Of a stretch of DNA of 64,000 nucleotides, positions 11,159-22,237 are shown piece by piece (position 1 is the stretch's first letter; every line of letters starts with the position of its first letter). A program made the position numbers and the translations under genes. This DNA is from Calonectria ilicicola. Taxonomy: Eukaryota > Ascomycota > Sordariomycetes > Hypocreales > Nectriaceae. The notes beneath the pieces were generated by a model that saw only the letters and a list, made by a program, of their open reading frames with translations, was not told the DNA's origin and made no database searches. The stretch covers positions 3,410,001 to 3,474,000 of the forward strand of contig CP085831.1 of NCBI GenBank assembly GCA_020809705.1, read 5' to 3'.

Positions 11159-13718
11159 CTACAACGTATCAAGGCTTGACATTAGTAACGTCATGGGGAG
11201 AGTTTGGTCTGGCAAACAACGCACCTCTCCTGTATCAATGTCTAAAAAACTCCGTTCAGCCGTTGGGTCGAAGCTCTTGGGTAAACCTGACCGTGCCGTG
11301 ACACTTGACGTTGTCTTCCAAGCTTTCCAAGCCATTCTTCCCCTTTGTTGAACAGTGTCGTAGTCTGATTTGGGTGAAGTCGTGATATCGGGTCGAGAAA
11401 TTCCTGGGGTAGGCGATGTAATAGATAGAGCATGGACAATACCTTTCAGACTTAATGCTGCTATCTCGCTGCCTTCGGAAAGTTGTACAAGAGCATGAAT
11501 TCCCTGACCGAAAATTCTTCCAGGCACTTTGACAATGCCAGGCAGCTTTCTGCTAGCCAGAATCAGAACGTACAAGGCCGAGGAGCAGTAGAGCGAATCG
11601 CGAAAAGAAAATGGGCATAGAAGAGCCCGGTTCTTGAGGGACGATATAACTTTAATGGAACCAACCGCTGCATCCACGCATTCCTGAGCCTGTTCTCGGA
11701 GGAATTTATAAGCTTCCGCATCACGAGTAGGGCCAGAGTTGATTGGAGCTGCTGCAAGGTTTAGGCATGATCGTGTCAATAGAATAATCGTTTGGTGATA
11801 GGTCAAAGCAAGATGGGCTTCCGAACGCGTTGCGGCGTTTTCCAAATTTATATGAGACGGCAGATTGTTTTTCCAAATTGCGAGTTCCGCCTTCAACTGC
11901 TGAAATTCGCTTGGTCGAATAGTGGAAGCTTTGTCAGAAGCGGCCTTGCAATAGACTACATCCACAATCTTACCCATTACGCGACAGAGTTTCAGCAATG
12001 AAATTAACCCATCTATGGGAACAGGTCTGCCTTTGCCATCGTTCCATCCAGGCATTTCGGTTGGAAAAGGGGCGTCGATCTCTGAATCATTTATTGCCAA
12101 TGGCCACCCCATGTCGATGTTGTATAGCCTATCTGCCACATAAACGCTCCACCAAAGCCTATTTCGTAACTCGTGGACGTCTTGATGCAAAGAGTTTGTG
12201 ACGAAAGATCGATGTAAGCCCATATTAATGGCCATTCTCAGAGCAAGCCCGAGTAGATTGCATGCGGCGTCCTGGCTGGCGGTGCTTGGAAGGTAAATAC
12301 CTTGCAGCAGGCATATTTGTATGCTAGTCATGGAGGAGGAGCAAATGATGTCAGGTAGAAGCTTCCTGGAAACTTCGTAAAATCTCCAGCCTGGGTTCTC
12401 TCGAGGTGTGGGTATCTCGATTCCAGATACGTGAGACGAGGAAACCGGTCCATCTGGAATATTATCTTCTACCAAAGAGGTGTCGATACGTCCACTGGTC
12501 TGCCCATTGGCTGCTTCGCCGACTTCCGCAAACTGACTTCCCATTGCAAGCACCATGAACAGGAGTGATATAAACTCGATGGATTTCCTCGAGTTTGCTG
12601 CATCACGAGATTCAAATTCGTACTTGCCATCGTAAAATGCGTCAAGCTTTCGCGAAAATATCTCTGGGTGGATGCAGAAATAGTTGGCTTGGGTAAACTG
12701 AAAAAATGTGTTTGTCAAGAAGGTCACTACGTCGCGGGGAGGAAGAGCGTTGAGAGCTCCGGTCACCCAATCAATTCCAAAGCCATCAGATATCTTGTGG
12801 ATTGATTGGTCACTATATTCCTGTTCAAACGAGACAATATAAATTAGTTCAATTTTCTTCTTGTGAAAGCATATTTATGGTTTTTTTTTTTTTTTTAATT
12901 TTCACTCACCGCATCGTCATGCTCGTTATCTGGTACTGCTTCATTTGAAAAGGCCCTTCTGACTGATCGGAAGAAGTACCAAAGCGATGACCCTCCTTCA
13001 AAATCTGTATGGGAGGGAATTAGCCTTTGGATTACTCTATGACAAAAAGCAAAATCTCAAAATAACTGAAATTACTAACATGTTTTGCCCTGATTGATGA
13101 CGGTCATTGTGGCTGTGTCGCCAGGGGAATCACCACTGAACAAGCTTTCATCGCGAAGCTGTTCAGGGCTATTTTCATCAAGAGAAACCCGACGAGGCTC
13201 GGACGATATCGATTGCAGGTGATAGTAATAATCTCTCAGGCTCTGAATATCCGTCGACACATTAGGATGTGTCTTTGCAAATATGTCATGCATTAGTTGG
13301 AACTTCTGATTGGCTGAGTTTAGATCATCAGGCTGCAACGCGGTACGGCCACTCGACTCTTTTATTGGTGTAACTTCGATGTATTGGCAAACTCTTCCTG
13401 CATCAGTACACCGTTGGCAAGGAGTGCCACCATTACAACGCAATTTGTTCTTCCGGCAGTGTTTGCAACTGTTGGGGTTCCAAATATGGTATCAGTACCT
13501 GTTACCTCACGGTATTTCTCGTCGCATCAATGACGCTGCCGTTCGCATTTGGGACGTTTCAGTTACACTTACGCGACTCTAACTCGCTTTCTGCTCCCAT
13601 CAGGTACTTTGGGCCGCTTTCGCCTCCCCGTTAACCCTTCGTGTGTTGTTGGTGTCATCTGCTCTGGCTCAAGCTCAAGCAGAGTTCCTCTTGACTCTGA
13701 GACCGACGGAAATGACAT
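11159..13718 (-). CDS. Zn2Cys6 transcription factor, likely cluster regulator
   Basis: Four exons (13718-13573, 13468-13080, 13004-12910, 12820-11159) sum to an exact multiple of three and encode 763 residues. The zinc cluster spans the first splice junction: ...RVRVA then CKHCRKNKLRCN, PCQRC and GRVCQY, giving six Cys. The fungal_trans domain lies in exon 4, with the hallmark LLQGIYLPSTASQDAACNLL, MGLHR, and LRNRLWWSVYVADR. The ATG at 13718 gives 49 residues before the first zinc ligand. A CGG-N10-CCG element lies 253 bp upstream, suggesting self-regulation. The transporters and amidohydrolases to the right carry a closely related palindrome, so this is the natural candidate for their activator or repressor; that link is inferred. 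Confidence 0.87.
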
Positions 13719-14351
13719 CTTTTAACCATCAGATGGGTATAAACTTAGATCTCCATGTAGATCTTAGAGACACATGAAGTCAAGTCATTCATAAACCTTA
13801 CCTTACGTAGCTGCCACTTCGAGTGAATTTTGAAGAACCGACTGACTCGTAATCGGTGTCTCAACGATACGCAGATAAGGACTCTAATGTCTGTTTCGTT
13901 ATCAATTCCCCGCTTTCTATCTGAAGCTAAATAAGTGTTGAAATTGCGTTGATTGGTGCAACATCGTTATCGGGTATCGTAAGCCGGGTCGTGGAGCCCA
14001 TATTGCACGGACCTGACCTTCCTACCCCACTACCCCATACAGAGCGATAACAATAACCGCGTGATTCGATTCAATCAGGCGCTGGCAGTTGCAGGGTTTT
14101 AAACAAACTAGATCCATGATAGTGCTTTTAAAATGGATCAAAAGGCCAAAGCCAAGATTTCAAAGAGTGATATTTTTCAATTAGGGAATTTTTTCCTTTG
14201 ATGTTTGAACCTTTTCTTAGATGGAAGTAGTGACACAGAAACCAGAAAAGTTCCATCCAAGCACGATTTTTCAGTTCCGCTAAAAAACCATCAGGCCATA
14301 AATTCAGGCTTCCAGCTTGTTTTTCTGCTCTCTTTTTTCCTATGTTTTGCA
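13719..14351. other. Intergenic region
   Basis: Upstream of the regulator and downstream of the next MFS gene. It contains the CGG-N10-CCG site at 13971. The open frame 14128-14352 minus is an out-of-frame extension past the MFS stop, not a gene. Confidence 0.45.
13971..13986. promoter_or_regulatory. CGG-N10-CCG operator-like site upstream of regulator
   Basis: CGG GTATCGTAAG CCG, an inverted pair of triplets with 10-bp spacing as used by Put3-type Zn2Cys6 dimers. The left half, CGGGT, matches the three strong palindromes elsewhere in the cluster; the right half keeps only CCG. It lies 253 bp before the regulator ATG. Confidence 0.45.
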
Positions 14352-16095
14352 CTATGCACTTTCATTGGACTCATTCTCCACCTCCAATTGACTGTCTGAT
14401 GGTGGAAGATGAGAGAAGCTCAATATTGCTACTGCCACCAATGCCACAACCTACACACAGGTTAGATTCGTACGTCATTTCAAAATTGCAATTTGATATC
14501 ACAAACCGCATTGCAATAAAAGGTGAGATAGGCTTTTCCAATTTGTGAGAAGGCAGCAAAGATGAAGCCAAAAAGCCCCAAGGTTGACAGCATTGCCATG
14601 TTTTCTACCAGGGTCATTGCTTGCAATGCATCAGCACGTTCAGAGGGAGAGCACATCTCCACAATGACACCTTTACTGGCAGGGGCAGAACCTGAAGCCA
14701 AAGGAAGCAGAAAGCCCGCTAAAATGCAGTGTAAGCTCAACACTTGAATACAGGAATGATGGTCATACCAGCGTATATATGCCAGCCTTGGAAGGCGAAG
14801 GCAGTGGATGCCGTGACTATCCCATCGACAACAAGGCTCCATCGAAGAAAGAAAAGGTCAAACTCTTGGCCTTTTGGGTGTTCGGGTGGATAAGAACCGG
14901 TTCCTGCTTGAACATCTTCTGAAGTTGGGTCAGAGGACTCGCGTTCTGTTATCGAGGACTGTAACGAGAACTTATGCGATGAGGAAAACCATGTGCGTCC
15001 TGCAGAGATGAGTTTGGGAAAGCCAAAGCATAAGAATACGCCCCTAATGACTGAGTTGACCGCCATCAAATAGCCATTCTCACTAGGAAGAAAGTTGAAC
15101 GCAGCCGTGGAGTACATTTGAATCAAAATGGGGGCATATCCTGTGGCCAATACACCCGTGAAAACTCCAAGAGCCAGAAATGTGATTCCATAATGGCGAA
15201 TGCGGCGGCCATCTCGTAATCGCAATGACTTTGGTCCGAGAACTGTCATCCCTTCCAGCAACTTGACCCACCAGAATGTTTTAGAGGATCGAGGACTCTC
15301 CTTGTATGAGGCCGGTTTAATATCGGGAATAAACAAAGCCGCATATAAACTGGAAGTTAAAAAGAGTAGCGTGGCAATCTCAAATGGATATTGAATACCC
15401 CAAGCATCTCCAACGATGCCACCAAAAAGATATCCAACAGCTGTGCCGAGCATGACACTTCCCTGAACCATTCCAAACATGGCAGTCCGTTCCGAAGGAG
15501 GAACTACTTCACCCGCGGCAGTGTTCAAGACCAGCAGGTACCCAGACATCCCTCCAATGAGGGTGATGATTTGACTTGATTGAACGATAAGAATGCCAAC
15601 GCGAGCACCAATAGTCACCCCCACAGCTTGGATTGCAACTCTCAACGCTGGAAATGCTGTTTGTAGAACCAATGCTGTGCGAGTACCAAGTCTTTTGATC
15701 TGCCAACCAGCGAATAACAGGTTTAAAGCGCCGCAAAGAGTTGTAGACAAGCCCAAGATTGAAACTTGCATTGCAGTTCCTGAATCAATCTCGCTCCTGT
15801 CACATCGAGCTGTCGTATGGTTCCTATCATCCGAACCAATCTGACTATAAAATTGCTCACACTCCATTAGGCGAAAAGCGTAGAGAATTCTTTTTTGGTT
15901 AGTAGTTGATATATTTATCGAGTCTTTTACTATCAAATTATTCCTGACTTACGGTACCTGTGTAAAACTAAGCGAAATCGAGATGATGCAGCTGGCGATC
16001 AGAATACTGGTGGTCGGCTGCAGTAGTTGATGCTTTTTGTGTGGTTGTTCATTTTGGAGTAGAGGACTACTTTCCGTAATTTGGTCAAGTGCCAT
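14352..16095 (-). CDS. MFS transporter, TetA/sugar-drug efflux-like
   Basis: Multi-pass transporter with four exons. Exon 1 (from ATG at 16095) encodes the cytosolic start with a dileucine-like ESSPLLQ and the first membrane segment. The intron ends near 15895 with branch site CTACTAACC. Exon 2 carries most membrane segments, with a diverged motif A (QIKRLGTRTAL) after segment 2. A further intron begins at GTATGACC near 14765, and a last one at GTTTGT near 14491. The stop is a TAG at 14352. A long hydrophilic loop (SSHKFSLQSSITERESSDPT) lies in the second half. The N-terminal dileucine may direct it to the vacuole. It is divergent from the ACS transporter, with a strong palindrome between them. 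Confidence 0.8.
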
Positions 16096-16739
16096 TGTCG
16101 ATCTGTCTTTAGACACTCTCCAAATCTTGGTTTAGCTGTATAAATTACAGTACCATGAAAGTAGCAGAGAGGACGTAATTGGTATCAAGGGCTATTGGGT
16201 TGGTTCGAAGGGGAAAAAGGCAGAAAGTAACTTCTTGGATTAAACTGAACTGCAAAATTTGATTCTGTCAATCTTCAGCAGAATGATAGTTCTTCATTCG
16301 TCAAGATGAGCTAATCCCCGGTGTCTCATGTCGGTTCGGGAAGCTATCTCGGCCTTCAAGACTAGCTTATCAGCACAGGCCATGAATCCCGGCTTCCCGA
16401 TAACAGTGGTGGGGCATCGGGTCCCAGCACCCGAATGAATTGAGACTGACGCGCCCACTAGAGTGAACGAACCATTGATTTCTTTTTCGCCTTTGTCTTC
16501 AACGAAAAATCTCTTATATGTTTGCCATCTCATACGCCGTGGGTCGGGCTCCATTCTCAGCTGGAGCTACGTCAGATTCATTGGCGTGGTCCTAGATCGT
16601 TAAGAGATATTCTCATCTCACACCACAACCATATATTAGTTCAAGCTACAAGAACAAGGACCCTCAGCAGATTTTCAGAGACCTGCAATATCGTAGGAAG
16701 CAGGCCAGCCCTCGGCGCCAATACGCAATAGCCATTACG
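16096..16739. promoter_or_regulatory. Shared promoter region of two divergent transporters
   Basis: A 644-bp divergent intergenic region holding one strong palindrome at 16418, almost midway between the two start codons. The minus-strand frame 16294-16554 across it is not protein-like. Confidence 0.6.
16418..16433. promoter_or_regulatory. CGGGT-N6-ACCCG palindrome
   Basis: CGGGT CCCAGC ACCCG, a perfect inverted repeat equal to CGG-N10-CCG, the form recognised by Zn2Cys6 dimers with 10-bp spacing. It is about 320 bp from each of the two divergent transporter starts. Confidence 0.65.
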
Positions 16740-18695
16740 ATGGAGCCTGAAGCGCGACAGCAAGGTTTCCTCCAAAAAGTCAAAGGTATGGTCATCATGA
16801 CAGAAGTTCTCAGATGGCTGGCTCTAACTATTCCGATCAGTGCTTGTGCTTGGCGATGAAGCAAAATCCAAGGAAGAAAGATGGCTCGTGCAAAAACTTG
16901 GTATGTTATTTACTGGCTCGAAATGAGTGCCCCATATCATTGCTAACTGTTATAGATTTCTTCATCCTCGTAAGCCATTCAGAATGGTATGAAAGCCAAC
17001 AAGACCACTCTACTAACCGATAATAAAATAGACCTACTGCTGCCTGAGCTTTTTCTTCAACTATCTGGACCGAGCTGCCTTCGCAAACGCATATGTGGGG
17101 AGCCCAATAAACAGAGTCTTGTACTTAACGAGCTGACTTGGGCGAATAGGTTGCTGGACTTCAAGAAGCCCTATCACTTGAAGGAAACCAATACAATGTT
17201 CTTCTGTCTCTGACGACCGCTGGGTTGGTATAGCCATTATCACATTCCCCCAACTTTCGCTTACTCTCCAATCTAGTTACGTCATTGGGCAGATTCCCCA
17301 TGGAATTGCGATTCAAAAGATCCCGCCACGAATTTGGTTTCCATCCATGGTTGTCATTTGGGCAGGCCTAACTATGTGCAGCTCAGCTTGCAAGACATAC
17401 GGGCAGCTAGGTGCAGTTCGGTTTTTCCAAGGGCTTGTCGAAGCCTCTACATATTGTGGCACAATTTACTGCATTGGTTCTTGGTAGTAAGTGAAGTGCG
17501 CTCGCCTGGTGTAGCTTGTAAATTACTAAGCTTTTACTCACAGCAAACCTCGCGAGATCGCCAAGCGTACTGCCATTTTCACTGCTTCTGGCCAGGCGGG
17601 AAGCATGTTTGCGGGAGTAATGATGACAGCCATCCACGAAGGAATGGACGGCTACGTAAGCAGCTTCATGCACCCCAACATTTGCAATTGACTAACTATC
17701 TCAGGCTGGAATGGCTGGATGGCAATGGGTCTTTATTATTGACGGAATCATCACGCTTCCTATCGCGATCATGGGTTTCCTTTACTTCCCAGATGTCCCA
17801 GAACAGACCCGAGCCAAGTGGATAAGCCCATCAGAAAAGCAACTGGCCCTGGATCGGCTGCCTCCGAAAAAGGAAGATGGTCATAACATCAACCCTTGGT
17901 CCTTGGCCAAACGAGTATTTGGATCTCCTGCCTTCTACATTCTCTGTGTATTTTCAATGGTTTGCTCGGCCTTGGAAGCCTACACCGTTCAGAATCTCTA
18001 CCTCTTGTGGCTTAAGCATTTTTCCACAACTGGTCATTTCAGCCAGTCTCAAGTAAACACTTATCCGCTTGGGATTCAAGCCATGGGTATAGTATCCAAC
18101 ATCCTTGCCGCTATTTACATCGACGCGACAGGGCGACGCGTGCCAATGGGCATCCTTGCTTGTTCACTTCAATTGGTAGCCACGATTATTCTGTTCATTG
18201 AATCTGCCCCTTGGGGCGCTGTCATGTTTGCATTTTACCTAGCTGGGACGGCATACATTGTCAACCCACTACTGTTTGGCTGGGCAAACATTATCTGCCA
18301 AAGAGGTGGCGACGATGCTCGGCGAAGCGTCATTCTTACAAGCATGAATGCTTTTGCACAAGTTCTTTATACCTGGTGGGGTATTGTGCTCTACCCTGCA
18401 AACAAGGCGCCGTATTGGCGAAATGGATACATCAGTATGATTGTTGTTATTGGATTGCTTCTTCCTCTATTGGGTGTTGTTTATTGGGTGAGTATAGCTC
18501 CAATCTTTAGCACGTCGTGGGAAGTACTAATATATTGCACAGTTGGACCGCCGAACTGCAGCTCAATATCCTGAAGCCGCATTCTTTGATTCTGTTGATT
18601 CCGTTCAACTATCAGGCATCAAGGAGGAACCTATTGTCGATATTGACATGAACGAGAAAGAGAAGAAGGCGATGGACACTGTAACGGCTGCTTAG
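16740..18695 (+). CDS. MFS transporter, anion:cation symporter (Dal5/TNA1-like) family
   Basis: Plasma-membrane importer of small organic anions, amides, vitamins or dipeptides by family. The CDS has many small exons at the 5' end: ATG at 16740, introns beginning GTATGG, GTATGTT, GTAAGCC, GTGGGG (branch site GAGCTGACT) and GTTGGT, then two more in the 3' half. Translated joins restore family sequence: LVQKLD, the motif NYLDRAAFANAYV, GQIPHGIAIQKIPPRIWFP, GLVEASTYCGTIYCIGSWY, the Walker-like FIIDGIITLPIAIMGFLYFP, and WANIICQ. The C-terminus ends in a charged tail after the last membrane segment. Family use (uptake of amidated nitrogen compounds) fits the two amidohydrolases downstream, which is inference. 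Confidence 0.88.
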
Positions 18696-20050
18696 GCGTT
18701 CTCTTGATCGATTAGACCTTTCCTTAGTGTTTACCGACATCAGGAGATCCATGAATGTTAGAAACGGTAGTTATAGATGATGATATGATGAAGATTGTTT
18801 TAATCATGAGTTTAAGCATCAGCATTTTTCTCGCTTGATCTTTATGCCATCCTGATGCAGTCTATGAAATCATAAACAATGCCATTTCTCGATTCAAAGT
18901 TCAAAAAATAAAACCACCATGCATTAACTTACTATTGTCATCTATCATGTCACGCTAAATTCGGTATTTTCCAGCTGTGTTTACTGGTCTACAACGGTAA
19001 ACCCCCGTGGCGGTTCAGCGCATCAATCGAATGTGATGGCGTAATCAGATAGACTGGTGTTATCACATAAAAATTGCCTCATTTGTATTTAAAAAAAAAC
19101 ACGGCACCCAATGAATCACAAAAAATAACATCAAACTATTCCTTCAATCCGAAAGTTCACGCGAGGGAACATCGGGTGCGTGTACCCGAGAACCCAGAGA
19201 CAGCAAACGCGGGGTTTACAGGGCTGGAACCAAGAAAGGCCGCGCGGTCCAAATTTTGATCCACCGACTTTCCCCTGAATAGTTAAAACCCTCAACTTTT
19301 GTTCCATGATACCAGGGCCTCCCTGCCTCCCCGCTCACCGCAAAGCCCACTATCTCTCGCTCGTCCTAATGGCGGGCGCATGCATCACCACAGCCCGATA
19401 CCGACGAAAGCAGCAAAAAGTATTGTCAAAATCCTATCGTACAAGTAACTCTTGCATAAATTATGCTCCACCTAGTGAATTAGAATTGTGCTCACCTAAC
19501 CAAAATATAGTGAATGGAAGATCGAAAGGAGGTAAACAGTGGCGAAATTATAAGGCACAATTAATTTGAATTTGTGCAGGTGAATAAAATGATGCACAAT
19601 TCTTTCTTCCATGTTATGCAAATCTCTTGAAGTGAGCTACCCTATATAGTACTTTCTCAAGAACGAGTCCGACCCAGGTGGCTTAATTTATTAATTTGAA
19701 TAGCGATTGTTATTAAAATAAGGTCAAAATTCTATTACATATTTTTATGAGCTTTTGGGAGGGAAAATATCGATTGTGCATAGTATAATTTTAGGCACTA
19801 TCAGATTATTCACGGTCAACATTGTTCAACGAGACTGACTCTGACCATCTGCAACATCGTGGAGCTAAAACCTATGAGTCGGCTATGTAAGACATAAAAT
19901 TGGGTAGCGATGACAGTAAAAGTTCAAGTAGATATAATTCTTACGAGATAACTAGAATATACGAACTAAAAAATTGTCACCTTGACAACTTAGAGTGATA
20001 TGTGTAGCGACAACCCATCGTTTTGAGCAACTCGTGTATTGTACATGTTT
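18696..20050. other. Intergenic region between convergent genes, with orphan palindrome
   Basis: About 1.35 kb between the 3' ends of the ACS transporter and the first amidohydrolase. No intact gene was found. It nevertheless holds a perfect CGGGT-N6-ACCCG palindrome at 19173, which usually marks promoters. Frames at 19074-19259 and 19306-19569 are short and unrecognised. A gene may have been lost here. Confidence 0.45.
19173..19188. promoter_or_regulatory. CGGGT-N6-ACCCG palindrome, orphan
   Basis: CGGGT GCGTGT ACCCG, a perfect inverted repeat with the same arms and spacing as the copies at 16418 and 21963, and with the same AT just before the left arm. Neither flanking gene starts near it. 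Confidence 0.55.
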
Positions 20051-21776
20051 CTAATTCCACTCACAATTCCTCTCCGGCAGTAGACCCTCAACTTGACTCT
20101 TGACAATTCGGCCATCCTTCATCACCAGCATCAAGTTTTCCTTGGTGCGATCCAGAATAGCGACATCATCTAGCGGGTTCTCTTTGAGGAAGAGGAGGTC
20201 AGCAAATGAGCCCTCGACTAGCTCGCCCAATTTACCCTCCATGCCTAATTGCTTCGCGCCATTAATTGTAGCCTGGCGTAGTACGACTGGACTCGGCAGA
20301 ATTTTTGATCGCACGACAAACTCGTACGTCTGCATCACTAGGGTTGGACCAGTGGTATCAGTGCCGTAGCACACTGTCACGCCGGCCTCTTCTGCATATC
20401 GAATGCCGCGGATACCAGCGTCTCCCACAATGGCGTTCTTTCGAAGGCCGTCAGGCGTCTCAAATTTGTCGTATGGAGGCATCGTGACAAAGGTGTGTAG
20501 AGCCAACGTGGGTGTCAAGAATACACCCTTCTCAGCCATCAGCTGAGCTGTATCCATATCAATCATATTCCCGTGCTCGATTCCTCTCACACCGCCTGCA
20601 ATTGCATGTCGCACGCCCTCGGCGGTGTAGCAGTGGGCAGTAACAAGTGTACCTCCCATATTCTTGTTGACGGTTGTGATAGCTTGCAGCTCTTCAACTG
20701 TAAACTGCAGTGACTCAAGCCTATCTGTTGCCGAAGCAATGCCACCTGATGTGCACACCTTGAGGTGTTGAGCACCCTTGCGCATATTATCTCTAGCAGC
20801 TAAGAGACACTCAGGAACTCCATCACAGAGCCGGCCCAAGGCTGAGTTGGCGATACCATTGCTTCGACAGCAGTGGTTATCGCTCCAGACTTCGGTGTCA
20901 TCACCATGACCACCTGTCTGAGACAACATGCGTCCTCCCTGGAAAACGCGAGGGCCAGGAATTAAAAACTCCTCAGTGGCTTGGGCATGTGCAATTGTGG
21001 CTCCACCCGTGTCTCGGACAGTCGTGAAGCCGTTGGACAAGATGCCACGGAGAGTACCTGCTGTCCTGAGCACTGCAGTTTCGTGAGGAAAAGTAAATGC
21101 TCCATGCAATGTCTATTGCGTCTGTTAGTTTTGATCATCTTCTCATGTCCGATAATTGATGGACATATAAAAATTTGGACGAATGGTAGGGTTTTCTCGT
21201 ACCGCGCTTCCATGAACAGCCATCAAATGAACGTGACCTAAAATGATAAAACAATGGGCCGTGGTTAGCAAGCGCCCTCCAAACTCGAGGTTGCGGTAGT
21301 CATAAAAGAAAAAGATTCAAATGAAACGTACAATCAATCAGCCCAGGACAAATGTAATATTTACTGGCGTCAATTTTGATGACATCCTGTTCTGCACATC
21401 GAAACTCAGAGGTAAGGTCGTAAGGTGTGGTTGGAGCTACCTTGACCACTTTGCCTCCAGCTAGGTGCAGACTCAAACCTTCTCGAACAACCCCAGCACG
21501 AGGGTCTACAAGCCTTGCATTGTAAAGAAGATATGGCCTTTGGGGGCCTGGAAGCCACGGCTTCTCTGCTACGTCATACTGTGGGTTAGGAGGGTAGATG
21601 GTTGCTTTTAGTTCCGCAAAGCTCTCGACAGGCTTGATGTCTTGAAGTTGCTGAGTGGCATGAGGAGTTGAGGCCATGTCCGTGGTATGTTTAAAATTTT
21701 CGTGTGTTACAATCTCAAAACCTGAAAGGCTTTCGAGGGCCTCCAAGGGAGAGCGCTGGGTTGAGTTGGATCTCAT
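20051..21776 (-). CDS. Metal-dependent amidohydrolase (ochratoxinase/imidazolonepropionase group)
   Basis: Predicted zinc hydrolase of amide, lactam or dipeptide bonds. Exons 21776-21332, 21237-21203 and 21112-20051 give 513 residues. The metal ligands are in order: HxH as CHVHL near residues 149-153 (the Cys-His codons span intron 1), the bridging Lys in LKVCTSGG, His in VTAHCYT, His in GIEHGNMID, and Asp in CYGTDTTGP. LSQTGGHGD near the active site is shared with ochratoxinase-type enzymes. The C-terminal GELVEGSFADLLFLKENPLDD is the family's composite beta domain. No secretion signal is evident. Divergent from the TolB-amidohydrolase, with a perfect palindrome in the shared promoter. The exact substrate cannot be inferred. 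Confidence 0.9.
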
Positions 21777-22237
21777 TGTCGCCGAGTTGTTCTGTTGACT
21801 ACTTCAGCTTCCACATAGGACTTGTATCGTGTCAGAAAAAGAGGGCGTTATCGCAGCATACCATAGTTTTGATATCGCACTGGATGAAACTGAATTGGCT
21901 TCGACTCGGCTCAGTTTAATCGCCTTCGGGACGTGCCATCAGGGATGGGGGGCTTGAACGATCGGGTAGCAGTACCCGATTGACCGATTTGCGCTTATCA
22001 TGCACACGCCCGATCCGAAAAGATGCTCCGGAAACCCGACAATGCCGAGTTTTGATGGCCGGTCAATGGAGAATGTAAAAACGTAATTGCCGGGGAATTT
22101 GAGCTGACTGTTCACATCCTTATGCAGTTGGTTGACTATGTTTAATTGCTCTTGAATTGGGCCACAACAAAACGGATACCGCATAGACATCTTGATCCGA
22201 TATGGGGTCACTCTCGCCCTAGCAGATATACAACACC
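21777..22237. promoter_or_regulatory. Shared promoter of two divergent amidohydrolases
   Basis: A 461-bp divergent region between the two amidohydrolase starts. It contains the palindrome at 21963 and further isolated CCG/CGG triplets at 22013-22040. The frame 21939-22211 minus is not protein-like. Confidence 0.6.
21963..21978. promoter_or_regulatory. CGGGT-N6-ACCCG palindrome
   Basis: CGGGT AGCAGT ACCCG, a perfect inverted repeat. It is about 185 bp from the minus-strand amidohydrolase start and about 260 bp from the plus-strand one, so it could serve both. Confidence 0.65.
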
